A DNA stretch of 64,000 nt from contig NZ_JACRSN010000006.1 of assembly GCF_014384705.1 (NCBI RefSeq), positions 84,528-148,527 of the forward strand, read 5' to 3'. Source of the stretch: Yeguia hominis (lineage in GTDB: Bacteria > Bacillota > Clostridia > Oscillospirales > Acutalibacteraceae). A program made the position numbers and the translations under genes. Below the pieces are notes generated by a model that saw nothing but the letters and a program-made list of their open reading frames with translations, had not been told where the DNA came from and did no database searches. Positions 27,211 through 36,322 of the stretch are shown here, piece by piece (position 1 is the first letter of the stretch; the number at the start of each line of letters is the position of its first letter).

Positions 27211-27500
27211 GTGTATGATATTTCAAAAAAGAGATTTTTCATTCTTCAAAACAGAATATTCATGTAAAAGAAGCCAATTTTAAAGTTTTTTGAATAAAAA
27301 AATAAAAGTTCCCAATATTTGCTGTATTTTGAAAGGAGATGCGTTATACTAGAGATATGATTTGTGGGCGCCGTCGTTTTCTCTGCTGAAGCACGTGCCA
27401 GAGACGTGCTCTGCCGCAATACGTTCCGGAAAACCGTTCCGCAGATCCTGCATAAATCCAAATCCGGTTTAATTTGGAAGAATTTGGGGAGGGATTTTTG

Positions 27501-27767
27501 ATGTCAAAAGAATTAGGAGACAAGCTTCGTTCACTCAGAGAAAATCATCTGCTCACACAAAATGATCTTGCCGAACTGCTTACGGTTGACCGCTCGACCT
27601 ATGCGTACTATGAAAGCGGAAAAAGTGAGCCGAGACTGGATTCCCTGTTTCGGATCGCACGGTTTTATCGGGTTTCCTTCGAATGGCTGTGCGATGATGC
27701 GCGCGGTACCTATGAAGAAAAAGGAAATCCCGATATACCGCCGCGTAGATATAAAAACAAACGGTAA
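27501..27767 (+). CDS. XRE-family helix-turn-helix regulator
   Basis: An 88-residue protein; the start at 27501 has GGGGAGGG 7 nt upstream. One HTH_3 domain covers about residues 5-62 (LGDKLRSLRENHLLTQNDLAELLTVDRSTYAYYESG, in family alignment the two helices flank TQNDLAELLTVDRSTYAYYE). The tail is short and basic, without a sensor domain. It stands alone; targets unknown. A terminator follows directly. Confidence 0.88.
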   Translation: MSKELGDKLRSLRENHLLTQNDLAELLTVDRSTYAYYESGKSEPRLDSLFRIARFYRVSFEWLCDDARGTYEEKGNPDIPPRRYKNKR

Positions 27768-27769
27768 AA

Positions 27770-27805
27770 AAAGCGTCTGCTTCCGCAGGCGCTTTCTCAT
27801 TTTTC
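27770..27805 (+). terminator. Terminator of the XRE gene
   Basis: AAAGCGTCTGC-ttcc-GCAGGCGCTTT followed by tcatttttct, 3 bp after the stop codon. Confidence 0.85.
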
Positions 27806-27833
27806 TATGAAATTTTTTCTATAAAACGGGGAC

Positions 27834-27864
27834 GCCCGGCAGCGTCCTAGCGACGCTGCCGGGC
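27834..27864. repeat. Perfect 13-bp stem-loop
   Basis: GCCCGGCAGCGTC (27834-27846), loop ctagc, GACGCTGCCGGGC (27852-27864). No T-run follows. It lies alone between the XRE terminator and the LysR promoter region. Confidence 0.7.
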
Positions 27865-27923
27865 CTTGTTAGAGGAAAGTCTTGATATTATGATCAAGGA
27901 GAGGAAAAATCAGAGGGTTCACA

Positions 27924-27976
27924 AAGTCAAGTCCATGCAAGGTTTCCTTGACTTTTGACAGGTTTCATTGTAGCAT
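27924..27976 (+). promoter_or_regulatory. Probable lysR promoter with overlapping inverted repeat
   Basis: TTGACT (27948-27953), 17 bp, TAGCAT (27971-27976). The -35 lies within the right arm of the inverted repeat AAGTCAAG (27924-27931)/CTTGACTT (27947-27954), a plausible operator. A second small symmetry, ATTTG-aat-CAAAT, occurs nearer the start. LysR autoregulation is inferred. Confidence 0.5.
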
Positions 27977-28044
27977 AAATATATCAATTTGTAAAATTCA
28001 TGATTTGAATCAAATAGTTCAATTTTTCAAATGGATGTGAAATC

Positions 28045-28962
28045 ATGGAATTACGCAATCTTCATACCTTTCTGCGCACCGCAGAATTGCTGAGTTTTAC
28101 GCGTGCAGCGGACGAGCTGGGCTATTCTCAGTCTGCAGTGACCATGCAGATCCGCGCGCTGGAAAGCGAGCTGCATGTCCCGCTGTTTGATCGGATCGGA
28201 AAGAAAGTGACACTGACGGACAGCGGCCGCATTTTGCTCAAATATGCCGCAGATCTGATCAAAACGGAAGAAAAGGCGCGCGCGGCGCTCTCGGTGCCCG
28301 GAAATCCAGCTGGTGTTTTGCGCATCGGCACCATTGAGTCGCTCCTGATTTCTGTATTTCCGAGTTTGCTGCATCGGTATCACCAGGCCTATCCGAAGGT
28401 GGAAACCATACTGCGCACGGGCCTGACGGAGGCGCTTTTTGAGATGCTGCGGCAAAACGAGGTCGATCTCATCTACTTTTTTGACCGCCGGCGCCCTTCT
28501 CCGGACAGAATTTGCGTTCTGGAAGCCGCCAGTCCGGCCTTTTTTGTCGCAGGCGTCAATTATCTGCGTTCTGAAAAATCCATGTCAACGCTCAAAGAGA
28601 TCATCCGCGAGCCGCTGATCCTGACGGAAACCGGCGTCAGCTACCGCTATGAGCTGGAGCAGCGTCTTGCGGCGCAGGGCGAATCGGCGAATCCGTTTCT
28701 GGAAATCGGCAATACCGAAGTCATCGTGCGCCTGCTGCGCGTCAACGCCGGCGTCTCGTTTTTGCCGGAGTTCGCCGTGCAGCGCGAGCTGCAGATGGGA
28801 ACCCTGCGCAAAATTCCGGCCTCCGACTGCCATGTCCAGCTTTGGGCGCAGCTATGCTATCATAAAAACAAGTGGATCACACCGCAAATGAAGGGCTTTT
28901 TGCAGCTGGCGCAGGAAACCGCCTCCGAATTTTACAACGACTTTTCCATCAAGATCGATTAG
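28045..28962 (+). CDS. LysR-family transcriptional regulator
   Basis: A 305-residue protein with the standard N-terminal winged HTH (ELRNLHTFLRTAELLSFTRA, then AADELGYSQSAVTMQIRALE, residues about 1-60) and a type 2 periplasmic-binding-like effector domain (about 90-290). The ribosome site is weak (ggatgtg). There is no divergent partner gene, and the upstream inverted repeat overlaps its own promoter. Effector and targets are unknown. Confidence 0.92.
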   Translation: MELRNLHTFLRTAELLSFTRAADELGYSQSAVTMQIRALESELHVPLFDRIGKKVTLTDSGRILLKYAADLIKTEEKARAALSVPGNPAGVLRIGTIESLLISVFPSLLHRYHQAYPKVETILRTGLTEALFEMLRQNEVDLIYFFDRRRPSPDRICVLEAASPAFFVAGVNYLRSEKSMSTLKEIIREPLILTETGVSYRYELEQRLAAQGESANPFLEIGNTEVIVRLLRVNAGVSFLPEFAVQRELQMGTLRKIPASDCHVQLWAQLCYHKNKWITPQMKGFLQLAQETASEFYNDFSIKID

Positions 28963-28994
28963 CCGATGCCATCTATTCCATCCGAACCGAACCC

Positions 28995-29032
28995 AAGCCG
29001 CGCGCCGTATCGACGCAGCGGCTTTTCGTTTT
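28995..29032 (+). terminator. Terminator of lysR
   Basis: AAGCCGC (28995-29001) pairs with GCGGCTT (29018-29024), followed by ttcgttttcc, 32 bp after the stop. Confidence 0.6.
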
Positions 29033-29249
29033 CCCCACCCAAATTACGCGTCATCAAAAAAAGAATCCATCGCACCGCGCTATGCGGCCGCCTGTGCCGG
29101 ACATTCCTTTCCCATTCCGTTTCCAAACGCTGCAAACGCACAGAAGCGTCCCGCCCTTCGGTTTTTCCGCAAAACCAGGCGCGAACGCTTCTTTTTTTCG
29201 GTAAATTCAGAATATTTATATAAGCCAAACCGCAGAAGGCGGACATTCC

Positions 29250-30045
29250 ATGTGCGCAAAAATCCACAGAACGAAGAAGGCCGCAGAACGGCAGGCACAC
29301 TCTCCCGCGTCCAGCGCGCTACGGAACGGATAAAACTCACGGCGCGACAAATGGCACTCCGTGCCCGGAACGGTAGGCGTGACCTCTCGCGTCCGGCGCG
29401 CCACAGAACGGAGCAACCCCCCAGCGCGGTGAAAGACGCTCTGCGTCCGCGATGAAACACACTCCGTGTGCGCGATGAAACACGCTTCGTGTGCGGGGGG
29501 AGCGAAATTTCGTGCCGATGACGAGGGTGGGTGAAGGTAAGAACAGAGGGCAGACGCAAAGCTGCGGAACGGTAGGCGTGACCTCTCGCGTCCGGTGCGC
29601 TGCAGAACGGTGAAAACCCATGGCGCGACAAATGGCGCTCCGTGCCCGGAACGGCAGGCGCGCCCTCCCGCGTCCGGCGCGCTGCAGAACGGTGAAAACC
29701 CACGGCACGATGAATGGCACTCCGTGCCCGGAACGGCAGGCGCGCCCTCCCGCGTCCGGCGCGCTGCAGAACGGTGAAAACCCACGGCGCGACGAATGGC
29801 ACTCCGTGCCCGGAACGGCAGGCGTGACCTCCCGCGTCCGGCGCGCCACAGAACGGAGCAAACCCCAGCGCGGTGAGAGACGCTCTGCGTCCGCGATGAA
29901 ACACGCTTCGCGTGCGCGATGAAAGACACTGCGTGTTTGTAAATGGCAAACAAGAATAGGCCACAGAACGGAGCAAACCTCCTCCCGCGTCCGCTCCGTT
30001 TCCAGAACGGAAACGGCCCCCGGCGCGATGAAACACGCTTCGCGT
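29250..30045 (-). repeat. Dispersed-repeat spacer with 82-bp tandem units
   Basis: Minus-oriented modules. An 82-bp unit headed by the GGCRC-tcc-GTGCC hairpin occurs at 29634, 29716 and 29798 in perfect register. Mini-hairpins of the GACGC-tct-GCGTC, CACAC-tcc-GTGTG and CACGC-ttc-GCGTG types alternate. From 29033 to 29250 nothing recognisable was found. Confidence 0.82.
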
Positions 30046-30440
30046 GCGGCCTGCGTCGCTGTGCTTTCCGCAAACATCTTTGTTTCAGCCAATCATCCGT
30101 AGGACCCATTCTGTGAGAAATACCGCAAGTGCTCCTCCGGCCATTTTTGCTGGTTCCGCTTCGCTCCACGGCGCAAAATCCGCACCGCTGAGCGGCCTGC
30201 GTCGCTGTGCTTTCCGCAAACATCTTTATTTCAGCCAATCATCCGTAGGACCCATTCTGTGAGAAACACCGCAGCTGCTCCTCCGGCCATTTTTGCTGGT
30301 TCCGCTTCGCTCCACGGCGCAAAATCCGCACCGCTGAGCGGCCTGCGTCGCTGTGCATTTAATTTCTTTTTGCGGTTTATGCAATCATCCGCAAAACCCA
30401 TTCTGTGAGAAACACCGCAAGTGCTCCTCCGGCCGCTACC
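30046..30440 (-). repeat. 146-bp tandem array made from the 3' end of azlD
   Basis: gcggcctgcg recurs at 30046, 30192 and 30338, and the azlD end segment aatcatccg at 30091, 30237 and 30383: exactly 146 bp each time. The third copy includes the authentic end of azlD (stop at 30377). The two others encode isolated copies of the last about 15 residues (VFLTEWVLRMI) without the rest of the gene, so gene 3' ends were amplified together with the flank. Confidence 0.85.
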
Positions 30441-30709
30441 GTCAACAAGCTGCGGCGGAAAAAAGCGAGCAGGAGCGCTGCCGCGCATCCGACGATCGCA
30501 GAAATCGGACCTTGCGTGGAATAGAAAACCTCCGGAAACGTCATCGCCGCCAAAACCGCATAGGGCATATATGCGAGGAACGAACAAACCCAGCGGTTGA
30601 CAATCTTTTTTCGGAACACCGCGAGCGGCAGGACGCGCGGCAAATAGGTCACAACCGCCATCACGAGAATGCAGAGCAAAATTCGGGAAATCTGGAAAGA
30701 TGTGCTCAT
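30377..30709 (-). CDS. azlD: AzlD-family branched-chain amino acid exporter small subunit
   Basis: A 110-residue integral membrane protein with about four hydrophobic segments (about 10-28, 42-60, 68-85, 90-108) and the family segment TYLPRVLPLAVF (about 21-32). Together with AzlC it forms an exporter of branched-chain amino acids or their analogues. It overlaps the azlC stop by 4 bp (ATGA). Its last residues are present twice more downstream in the 146-bp array. Confidence 0.9.
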   Translation of the reverse strand: MSTSFQISRILLCILVMAVVTYLPRVLPLAVFRKKIVNRWVCSFLAYMPYAVLAAMTFPEVFYSTQGPISAIVGCAAALLLAFFRRSLLTVAAGGALAVFLTEWVLRMIA

Positions 30710-31545
30710 TCTACCGCCTCCCCGTTTGTTTCGCTGTCCGCCTCTGCGGGCTTGTCCGCGATCGGCATCGCAAAGGCGCAAATACCTGCTGCCAGAACCG
30801 AGGCAATGATAATCGTCCAGCCGGCCGAAACGCCCTGTAAAAACGGCGTGTACCGGAACACACAGCTGACCGCCGCTGCAATCAGTACTGCAAGCAGCAC
30901 CGCACGGGACTTGCGCGCAGGCGGGATGATAATCGCCAAAAACATGCCGTAAATCATGATGCCGAGCGCACTCTGCACCGTGACCGGCAACAGCGACGTC
31001 GCCGTTGCGCCGAGGAGCGTCCCGACCGACCAACCCAGATACGGCGTGAGAATCAGCCCGGCCATATACCGGCCGTCAAGCGGCTCCTTGCGCTGGGACG
31101 CGATGGCAAAAACTTCGTCCGTCACGCCGAACGCCACCGCACAGCGCGTAGAAAGGCGCATTTTTTCTGAAACTTTCTGAGAAAGCGAAAGACTCATCAG
31201 CATATAACGCAGATTGATGACAAAGGTCGTAACCGCCAGCTCCAGGTATCCGCCGCCGGCAACAAGAATGGAAAGCCCGGCAAATTGCCCGGCAGAAGTC
31301 AGATTGGTCATGGAAATCAGCAGCGGCACCCATACTGGGAGTCCATATTGCGCTGCCTGCATTCCAAATGCAAACGATACGGGCAGATACCCGAGACAAA
31401 TTGGCAGACCGTCTCGCAGGCCGGTCTGAAATGCCTGCCGTTCCAAACGGCTAGTTTCGACTTTTTTCGCCACTTGGTGCACACTTCCTTTTGCAAAGCC
31501 GGGCTTCCTGCCCGGCCGGTCAAACTTTTGCGGCGTTTCCGGCAT
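30706..31545 (-). CDS. azlC: AzlC-family branched-chain amino acid exporter large subunit
   Basis: A 279-residue frame; AzlC proteins are about 230-250, so the first 25-30 residues are doubtful. No good ribosome site precedes the ATG at 31545, while an AAGGAAG lies inside the frame ahead of a GTG about 26 codons in. The core shows DGLPICLGYLPVSFAFG (about 46-62), SAGQFAGL (about 84) and LRYMLMSLSLS (about 111), with about six to seven transmembrane segments. Partner of AzlD. Confidence 0.88.
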   Translation of the reverse strand: MPETPQKFDRPGRKPGFAKGSVHQVAKKVETSRLERQAFQTGLRDGLPICLGYLPVSFAFGMQAAQYGLPVWVPLLISMTNLTSAGQFAGLSILVAGGGYLELAVTTFVINLRYMLMSLSLSQKVSEKMRLSTRCAVAFGVTDEVFAIASQRKEPLDGRYMAGLILTPYLGWSVGTLLGATATSLLPVTVQSALGIMIYGMFLAIIIPPARKSRAVLLAVLIAAAVSCVFRYTPFLQGVSAGWTIIIASVLAAGICAFAMPIADKPAEADSETNGEAVE

Positions 31546-31623
31546 TTTTTTCGCCAGGATATCCGCCCATTCTGTAACTGCACACGGTTCTAAACAACTT
31601 TTTCAAATCCGTGATGTTCTTGT

Positions 31624-31960
31624 CCGCGCAAGGCGCGGCTTCGCTGTGGTTATTATGCCTCCGGCAAAATGTTCTCAGCGCCCAGAGCGACAGCTTCGGG
31701 CAGGCAGCAACGCTGCCGCCGCGCAAGGCGCGGCTTCGCTGTGGTTATTATGCCTCCGGCAAAATGTTCTCAGCGCCCGGAGCGACAGCTCTGGGCAGGC
31801 AGCAACGCTGCCGCCGCGCAAAGCGCGGCTTCGCAAAGGTTATTATGCCCTTGCAAAATGTTCTCAGCGCCCAGAGCGACAGCTCTGGGCAGGCAGCAAC
31901 GCTGCCGCCGCGCAAGGCGCGGCTTCGCTGAGGTTATTATGTCTCCGGCAAAATGTTCTT
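31624..31960 (+). repeat. 95-bp tandem array of triplet-loop hairpins
   Basis: ccgcgcaaggcgcgg recurs at 31624, 31719, 31814 and 31908 (periods 95, 95, 94). Each unit holds CCGCGC-aag-GCGCGG, then gcaaaatgttctcagcgcc, a CCAGAGC-gaca-GCTCTGG-type stem and GGCAGC-aac-GCTGCC. The fourth unit diverges into other hairpins (GCAAAGC-gcca-GCTTTGC, GGTCGGC-ttt-GCCGACC) up to about 32010. No gene; it lies in the azlC/fhs divergent spacer. Confidence 0.85.
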
Positions 31961-32186
31961 GCGTTGCGCAAAGCGCCAGCTTTGCGGGTCGGCTTTGCCG
32001 ACCGCGGCCACACGCAGTGCGGCGCGCAAGGTTATTATAACAAACCCCCGCGCAGAATGCAACGTGCCCTGCCGCATGCATCTATGCCGGGAAAATCCGC
32101 AAAAAGGGTTGCTGCGCTCCGCAAGATATGATAAACTGAAAGCATCTATCCACAAAATATGGAACCGCAACCAAAGGAGGAACACC

Positions 32187-33851
32187 ATGCTGCCGGATAT
32201 CACCATCGCGCAAAACGCAAACCTGAAACCCATCCGGGAAATCGCCGCTGCAGCCGGAATTGACGAATCTGTTCTGGAGCCATACGGCTATTATAAAGCA
32301 AAAATCGATGTCACAAAACTGCCCGCGCCGAAAAGACAGGGCAAACTGATTCTGGTGACCGCGATCACGCCGACCGCTGCCGGAGAAGGCAAAACCACAA
32401 CTCTCATCGGCCTTGCCGACGGCCTGCGCCGGATCGGCAAAAACGCCATAGTCACGCTGCGGGAACCGTCTCTCGGGCCGGTTTTCGGGATCAAAGGCGG
32501 CGCTGCGGGCGGCGGATACGCCCAGGTTGTCCCCATGGAGGACATCAACCTCCATTTCACCGGAGATTTTCACGCCATCGGCGCGGCCAACAATCTTCTG
32601 GCCGCCATGCTCGATAACCATATTTATCAGGGAAACGCCCTCGGCATCGATCCGCGGCGCATCACCTGGAAGCGCTGCGTCGATATGAACGACCGCCAGC
32701 TGCGGAACATCGTCGACGGTCTTGGCAGCACCGTCAACGGCATTCCGCGCGAAGACGGCTTCGACATCACAGTCGCCTCCGAGGTCATGGCCGTACTCTG
32801 TCTGTCCGAAAACCTTGCCGATCTCAAGGCGCGCCTTTCCAAAATCGTCGTCGGCTACACCTATTCCGATCAGCCCGTCACCGCCGGAGATCTCAAAGCC
32901 TCCGGTGCAATGGCCGCGCTGCTGCGGGATGCCATCAAGCCGAACCTCGTCCAGACGCTCGAAAACACGCCCGCGCTCATTCACGGCGGCCCATTTGCCA
33001 ATATTGCACATGGCTGCAACTCCGTCATTGCCACAAAAACCGCACGCGCCCTCGCCGACTATGTCGTGACCGAGGCCGGTTTCGGCGCGGATCTCGGCGC
33101 GGAAAAATTCTTTGATATCAAATGCCGTACGTCCGGCCTTGTTCCGGATGCCGTTGTCCTCGTCGCTTCTGTGCGCGCGCTGAAACTGCACGGCGGTGTC
33201 CAGAAGGACCGCCTCACCGAAGAAAACCCCGATGCCGTCCGGCGCGGTCTGCCGAACCTTGCGCGTCACCTCGACAATATCCGCTCGGTCTACGGCTTGC
33301 CGGTTGTTGTCGCCATCAACCGGTTCTCGACCGATACCGAGGCCGAACTGCAGGCTGTCGAATCGTTCTGCAAGACGCAGGATGTCCCCTTCGCGCGCTC
33401 CGAAGTCTGCGCCAGGGGCGGTGAGGGCGGCATGGATCTGGCGCGGGCAGCTGCCGCACTCTGCGACGCGCCGAAGCACTTTCACTATTCCTACCCGCTT
33501 ACCGGGTCGATCGCCGAAAAAGTGGATACCATCGTCCGGCGCGTCTACCGCGGACGCGGCGCCGTCTTGACCGCACAGGCCAAAAAAGAGGTCGCACGTC
33601 TGGAAGCCCTCGGCTATGCCGGGCTGCCGGTCTGCATGGCCAAAACGCAGTACAGCTTCTCCGACGATGCTTCCCTGCTCTGCGCGCCGGAGGACTTCTC
33701 CGTCACCGTGCGCTCGCTGCGTCTTGCTGCCGGCGCAGGCTTTGTCATCGCCATCACCGGCAACATCATGACCATGCCGGGCTTGCCGAAAGTTCCCGCC
33801 GCAGAGCGGATTGACATCGACGAAACCGGAACCATCAGCGGCCTGTTTTAA
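32187..33851 (+). CDS. fhs: Formate-tetrahydrofolate ligase
   Basis: A 554-residue enzyme, the usual length, making 10-formyl-THF from formate, THF and ATP. It has the ATP loop PTAAGEGKTTT (about 64-74), REPSLGPVFGIKGGAAGGGYAQ... in its conserved place (about 96-115; shown in part) and the TGDFHAI segment (about 128). AAAGGAGG lies 6 nt before the ATG at 32187. It is the C1-pathway entry enzyme in acetogens and in purine synthesis. No promoter could be assigned with confidence. Confidence 0.96.
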   Translation: MLPDITIAQNANLKPIREIAAAAGIDESVLEPYGYYKAKIDVTKLPAPKRQGKLILVTAITPTAAGEGKTTTLIGLADGLRRIGKNAIVTLREPSLGPVFGIKGGAAGGGYAQVVPMEDINLHFTGDFHAIGAANNLLAAMLDNHIYQGNALGIDPRRITWKRCVDMNDRQLRNIVDGLGSTVNGIPREDGFDITVASEVMAVLCLSENLADLKARLSKIVVGYTYSDQPVTAGDLKASGAMAALLRDAIKPNLVQTLENTPALIHGGPFANIAHGCNSVIATKTARALADYVVTEAGFGADLGAEKFFDIKCRTSGLVPDAVVLVASVRALKLHGGVQKDRLTEENPDAVRRGLPNLARHLDNIRSVYGLPVVVAINRFSTDTEAELQAVESFCKTQDVPFARSEVCARGGEGGMDLARAAAALCDAPKHFHYSYPLTGSIAEKVDTIVRRVYRGRGAVLTAQAKKEVARLEALGYAGLPVCMAKTQYSFSDDASLLCAPEDFSVTVRSLRLAAGAGFVIAITGNIMTMPGLPKVPAAERIDIDETGTISGLF

Positions 33852-33881
33852 CAAAACCGGAAAACCGGGAGGGTGTTTGTA

Positions 33882-34730
33882 ATGGGAATCATCATCAGCG
33901 CAGATATTGGCGGCTCCGCAACCAAAGTCGCCGGATACCGGGAAACCGGCGAGCGGATCGGCAAAACGATTGTCCGCCTCGACGATCAGGTTGCCTCCTT
34001 CTACGGCGCGTTCGGCAAATTCTCCGAAGAGCACGCCGTCGCGCTTTCCGAGATCCAGGAGCTGATTCTAACCGGCGTCGGCGCGTCGCGCCTTTCGCAC
34101 AATCAGTATGACCTGCCGGTCACATACGTCGAAGAATTCGAGGCCATCGGACGCGGCGGCCTTCTGCTCTCCGGCGTAAAGGAGGCCGTTGTCGTCAGCA
34201 TGGGAACCGGAACCGCGTTTGTGCACGCTTCCGAGGCCGGCTGCACGCATTTAGGCGGCAGCGGAATCGGCGGCGGAACACTGCTCGGGCTTTCGAAGCT
34301 TCTGCTCAACGAGACCGACATCAGCGCAGTTGCACGTCTGGCGCAGGAGGGCGTCCTCGAACATGCCGATATCACCATCCGGGACATCTGTCAGGGAGAA
34401 GTTCCCGGCCTTCCGCCGCATGCGACCGCCTCCAATTTTGGAAAAGTCCGCAACGCACTGCCGTCCGCAGACACCGCCGCCGCGCTCATCAATATGATTT
34501 TGCAGGGAATCGGCTCCATGGCCATGCTTGCCGCACACGGAATCGGCACCGGCACCGTCGTACTGACCGGATCGCTCGCCTCTCTGCCGCAAGCCAAAGG
34601 CATCTACGAAACCTTCCGCGAGATGTACCATCTCGATTTTCTCCTGCCGGAAGACGCCGAATACGCAACCGCCTACGGCGCCTTCGCCACTCGCATGCAT
34701 GAAATGCCTTCCGTCGCGCCGGTCATTTAA
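33882..34730 (+). CDS. coaW: Type II pantothenate kinase
   Basis: A 282-residue ASKHA-fold kinase; the start at 33882 is preferred (GGGAGGG upstream). It has phosphate motif 1 ADIGGSATKVAG (about 6-17), VVVSMGTGTAFV (about 105), the glycine-rich HLGGSGIGGGTLLGL (about 124) and GTVVLTGSLAS (about 226). It phosphorylates pantothenate as the first step of CoA synthesis; type II forms occur in some Bacillota. It lies 30 bp after fhs and is probably co-transcribed. Confidence 0.87.
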   Translation: MGIIISADIGGSATKVAGYRETGERIGKTIVRLDDQVASFYGAFGKFSEEHAVALSEIQELILTGVGASRLSHNQYDLPVTYVEEFEAIGRGGLLLSGVKEAVVVSMGTGTAFVHASEAGCTHLGGSGIGGGTLLGLSKLLLNETDISAVARLAQEGVLEHADITIRDICQGEVPGLPPHATASNFGKVRNALPSADTAAALINMILQGIGSMAMLAAHGIGTGTVVLTGSLASLPQAKGIYETFREMYHLDFLLPEDAEYATAYGAFATRMHEMPSVAPVI

Positions 34731-35600
34731 TCCGTTCCGTAGTGCGCTGGACGCAGGCACAGAGCGCCCCACCGCCCACACGTAGTGTGTTTCGTCGCGG
34801 GCACGTAGTGCCTTCCATCGCGCCGGTCGCTTTTCTCCGTTCTGTAAGAATCGTGGACGCGATAGGTCATGCCTACCGTTCAGGGGCCCCCTGGCGGCCC
34901 CCTGAACGTAAAAGAACCCCCTACCGTTCCGCGGTTTTCTGATTTTTCGCGCGCTCTGACAGCTTTTTCCATTCTAAGGAATAACGGACGCAGGCACAGA
35001 GCGTCCCACCGCCCACACAAAGTGTGTTTCGTCGCGGGCACGAAGTGCCGTTCATCGCGCCGGTCGCTTTTCTCTCTTCTGTAAGAATCGTGGACGCGGG
35101 CACGTAGTGCCTCTCATCGCGCCGGTCACTTTTCTCCGTTCTGTAGTGCGCTGGACGCGAGAGGTCATGCCTACCGTTCCGCGGCGCTCTGGCGGCCCCC
35201 TGAACGTAAAAGAACCCCCTACCGTTCCGCGGTTTTCTGATTTTTCGCGCGCTCTGACAGCTTCTTCCATTCTAAGAAATAACGGACGCAGGCACAGAGC
35301 GCCACACCGCCCACATAAAGTGTGTTTCGTCGCGGGCACGTAGTGCCTCTCGTCGCGCCGGTTACTTTTCTCCGTTCTGTAAGAATCGTGGACGCGGGCA
35401 CGAAGTGCCGTTCATCGCGCCGGTCACTTTTCTCCGTTCTGTAGTGCGCTGGACGCGGGCACGAAGTGCCGTTCATCGCGCCGGTCGCTTTTCTCCGTTC
35501 TGTAGTGCGCTGGACGCGAGAGGTCATGCCTACCGTTCAGGGCCCCCCCGGCGGCCCCCTGAACGTAAAAGAACCCCCTATCGTTCCGCGGCGCTCTTTG
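34731..35600 (+). repeat. Dispersed-repeat spacer with a second, GC-palindromic module
   Basis: Mini-hairpin modules (for example GGCAC-gaa-GTGCC at 35037-35049) alternate with a block seen three times that carries agggGCCCCCtggcGGCCCCCtgaacgtaaaagaaccccctaccg (in pieces). Two of these blocks continue into cgcggttttctgatttttcgcgcgctctgacagc. The spacer from 35600 to 35740 holds no gene and leads into the Rrf2 ribosome site. Confidence 0.8.
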
Positions 35601-35753
35601 TTGATCCAGCCAGCTGGCGCAAAAACCAGAGGCATGAAATGCCTTCCCCCGCACCGATCACCTTTTTCCCTGCACAAAATGTGCATCTCGAATCCGCCCA
35701 TTCCGAAACGCACATCGAAAAGACCGGGCGATATCCCCAAACGGAGGTCAACC

Positions 35754-36185
35754 ATGCAGATTTCAAGCCGATTTACCATCGCCGTGCACATGCTCTTATG
35801 CATGGAGGTGTTTCAGGACAAACAAAAAGTCACGAGTGACTTTCTCGCCTCCAGCGTCAACGCCAATCCTGTTGTCATCCGGCGGCTGTTGCAGCAACTG
35901 AAAAAAGCCGGAATCGTCAGCGTGAAAAGAGGCAGCGGCGGCGCAGCAATCGCAAAGCCTTTGGAGCAAATCACGCTGCTCGACGTCTACCGCGCCGTCG
36001 ACTGCGTTTCCGAGGAGACCCTCTTTCATTTTCATGAAAATCCGAATCCGCACTGTCCGGTCGGACGAAATATTCACGCCATTCTCGACCGCAGGCTGGA
36101 CGCCGTCCAAAACGCGATGGAGCAGCAGCTGCAGAGCGTCTCGTTAAAAATGCTTTTGGAGGATGCCGACCGGCTGATTTTCTAA
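35754..36185 (+). CDS. Rrf2-family transcriptional regulator
   Basis: A 143-residue protein; GGAGG lies about 6 nt before the ATG at 35754, and the longer frame upstream is repeat sequence. It has an N-terminal winged HTH (QISSRFTIAVHMLLCME, then VTSDFLASSVNANPVVIRRLL, about 1-50) and a wing VKRGSGGA. The mid-protein region lacks the three-Cys cluster of IscR; only one or two Cys are present (DCVSEE, PHCPVG), so it is more like the YwnA type. A repeated TTACAACAAA operator lies just downstream before the cupin gene and is its likely target. Confidence 0.87.
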   Translation: MQISSRFTIAVHMLLCMEVFQDKQKVTSDFLASSVNANPVVIRRLLQQLKKAGIVSVKRGSGGAAIAKPLEQITLLDVYRAVDCVSEETLFHFHENPNPHCPVGRNIHAILDRRLDAVQNAMEQQLQSVSLKMLLEDADRLIF

Positions 36186-36195
36186 ATATTCCCGT

Positions 36196-36232
36196 TTCCC
36201 CGCGGCGCAACAGCCGCAGGGGAATTTTTTGA
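36196..36232 (+). terminator. Terminator of the Rrf2 gene
   Basis: TTCCCC-GCGGC pairs with GCCGC-a-GGGGAA, followed by a TTTTTT run. Confidence 0.8.
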
Positions 36233-36237
36233 AAAAA

Positions 36238-36307
36238 TTTTGTTGTAACTATTGACATTACAACAAATCGCGCGTATGATAGATGTATCAAACAAAGTTA
36301 CAACAAA
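36238..36307 (+). promoter_or_regulatory. Promoter and three-site operator for the cupin gene
   Basis: TTGACA (36252-36257), 17 bp, TATGAT (36275-36280). Around it are TTTGTTGTAAC (36239-36249), ATTACAACAAA (36257-36267), which is inverted to the first, and a third GTTACAACAAA (36297-36307) downstream of the -10. The sites bracket the -35 and the transcription start, the classic layout for repression by the adjacent Rrf2 protein (inference). Confidence 0.75.
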
Positions 36308-36322
36308 TGGAGGAATCCCAAC

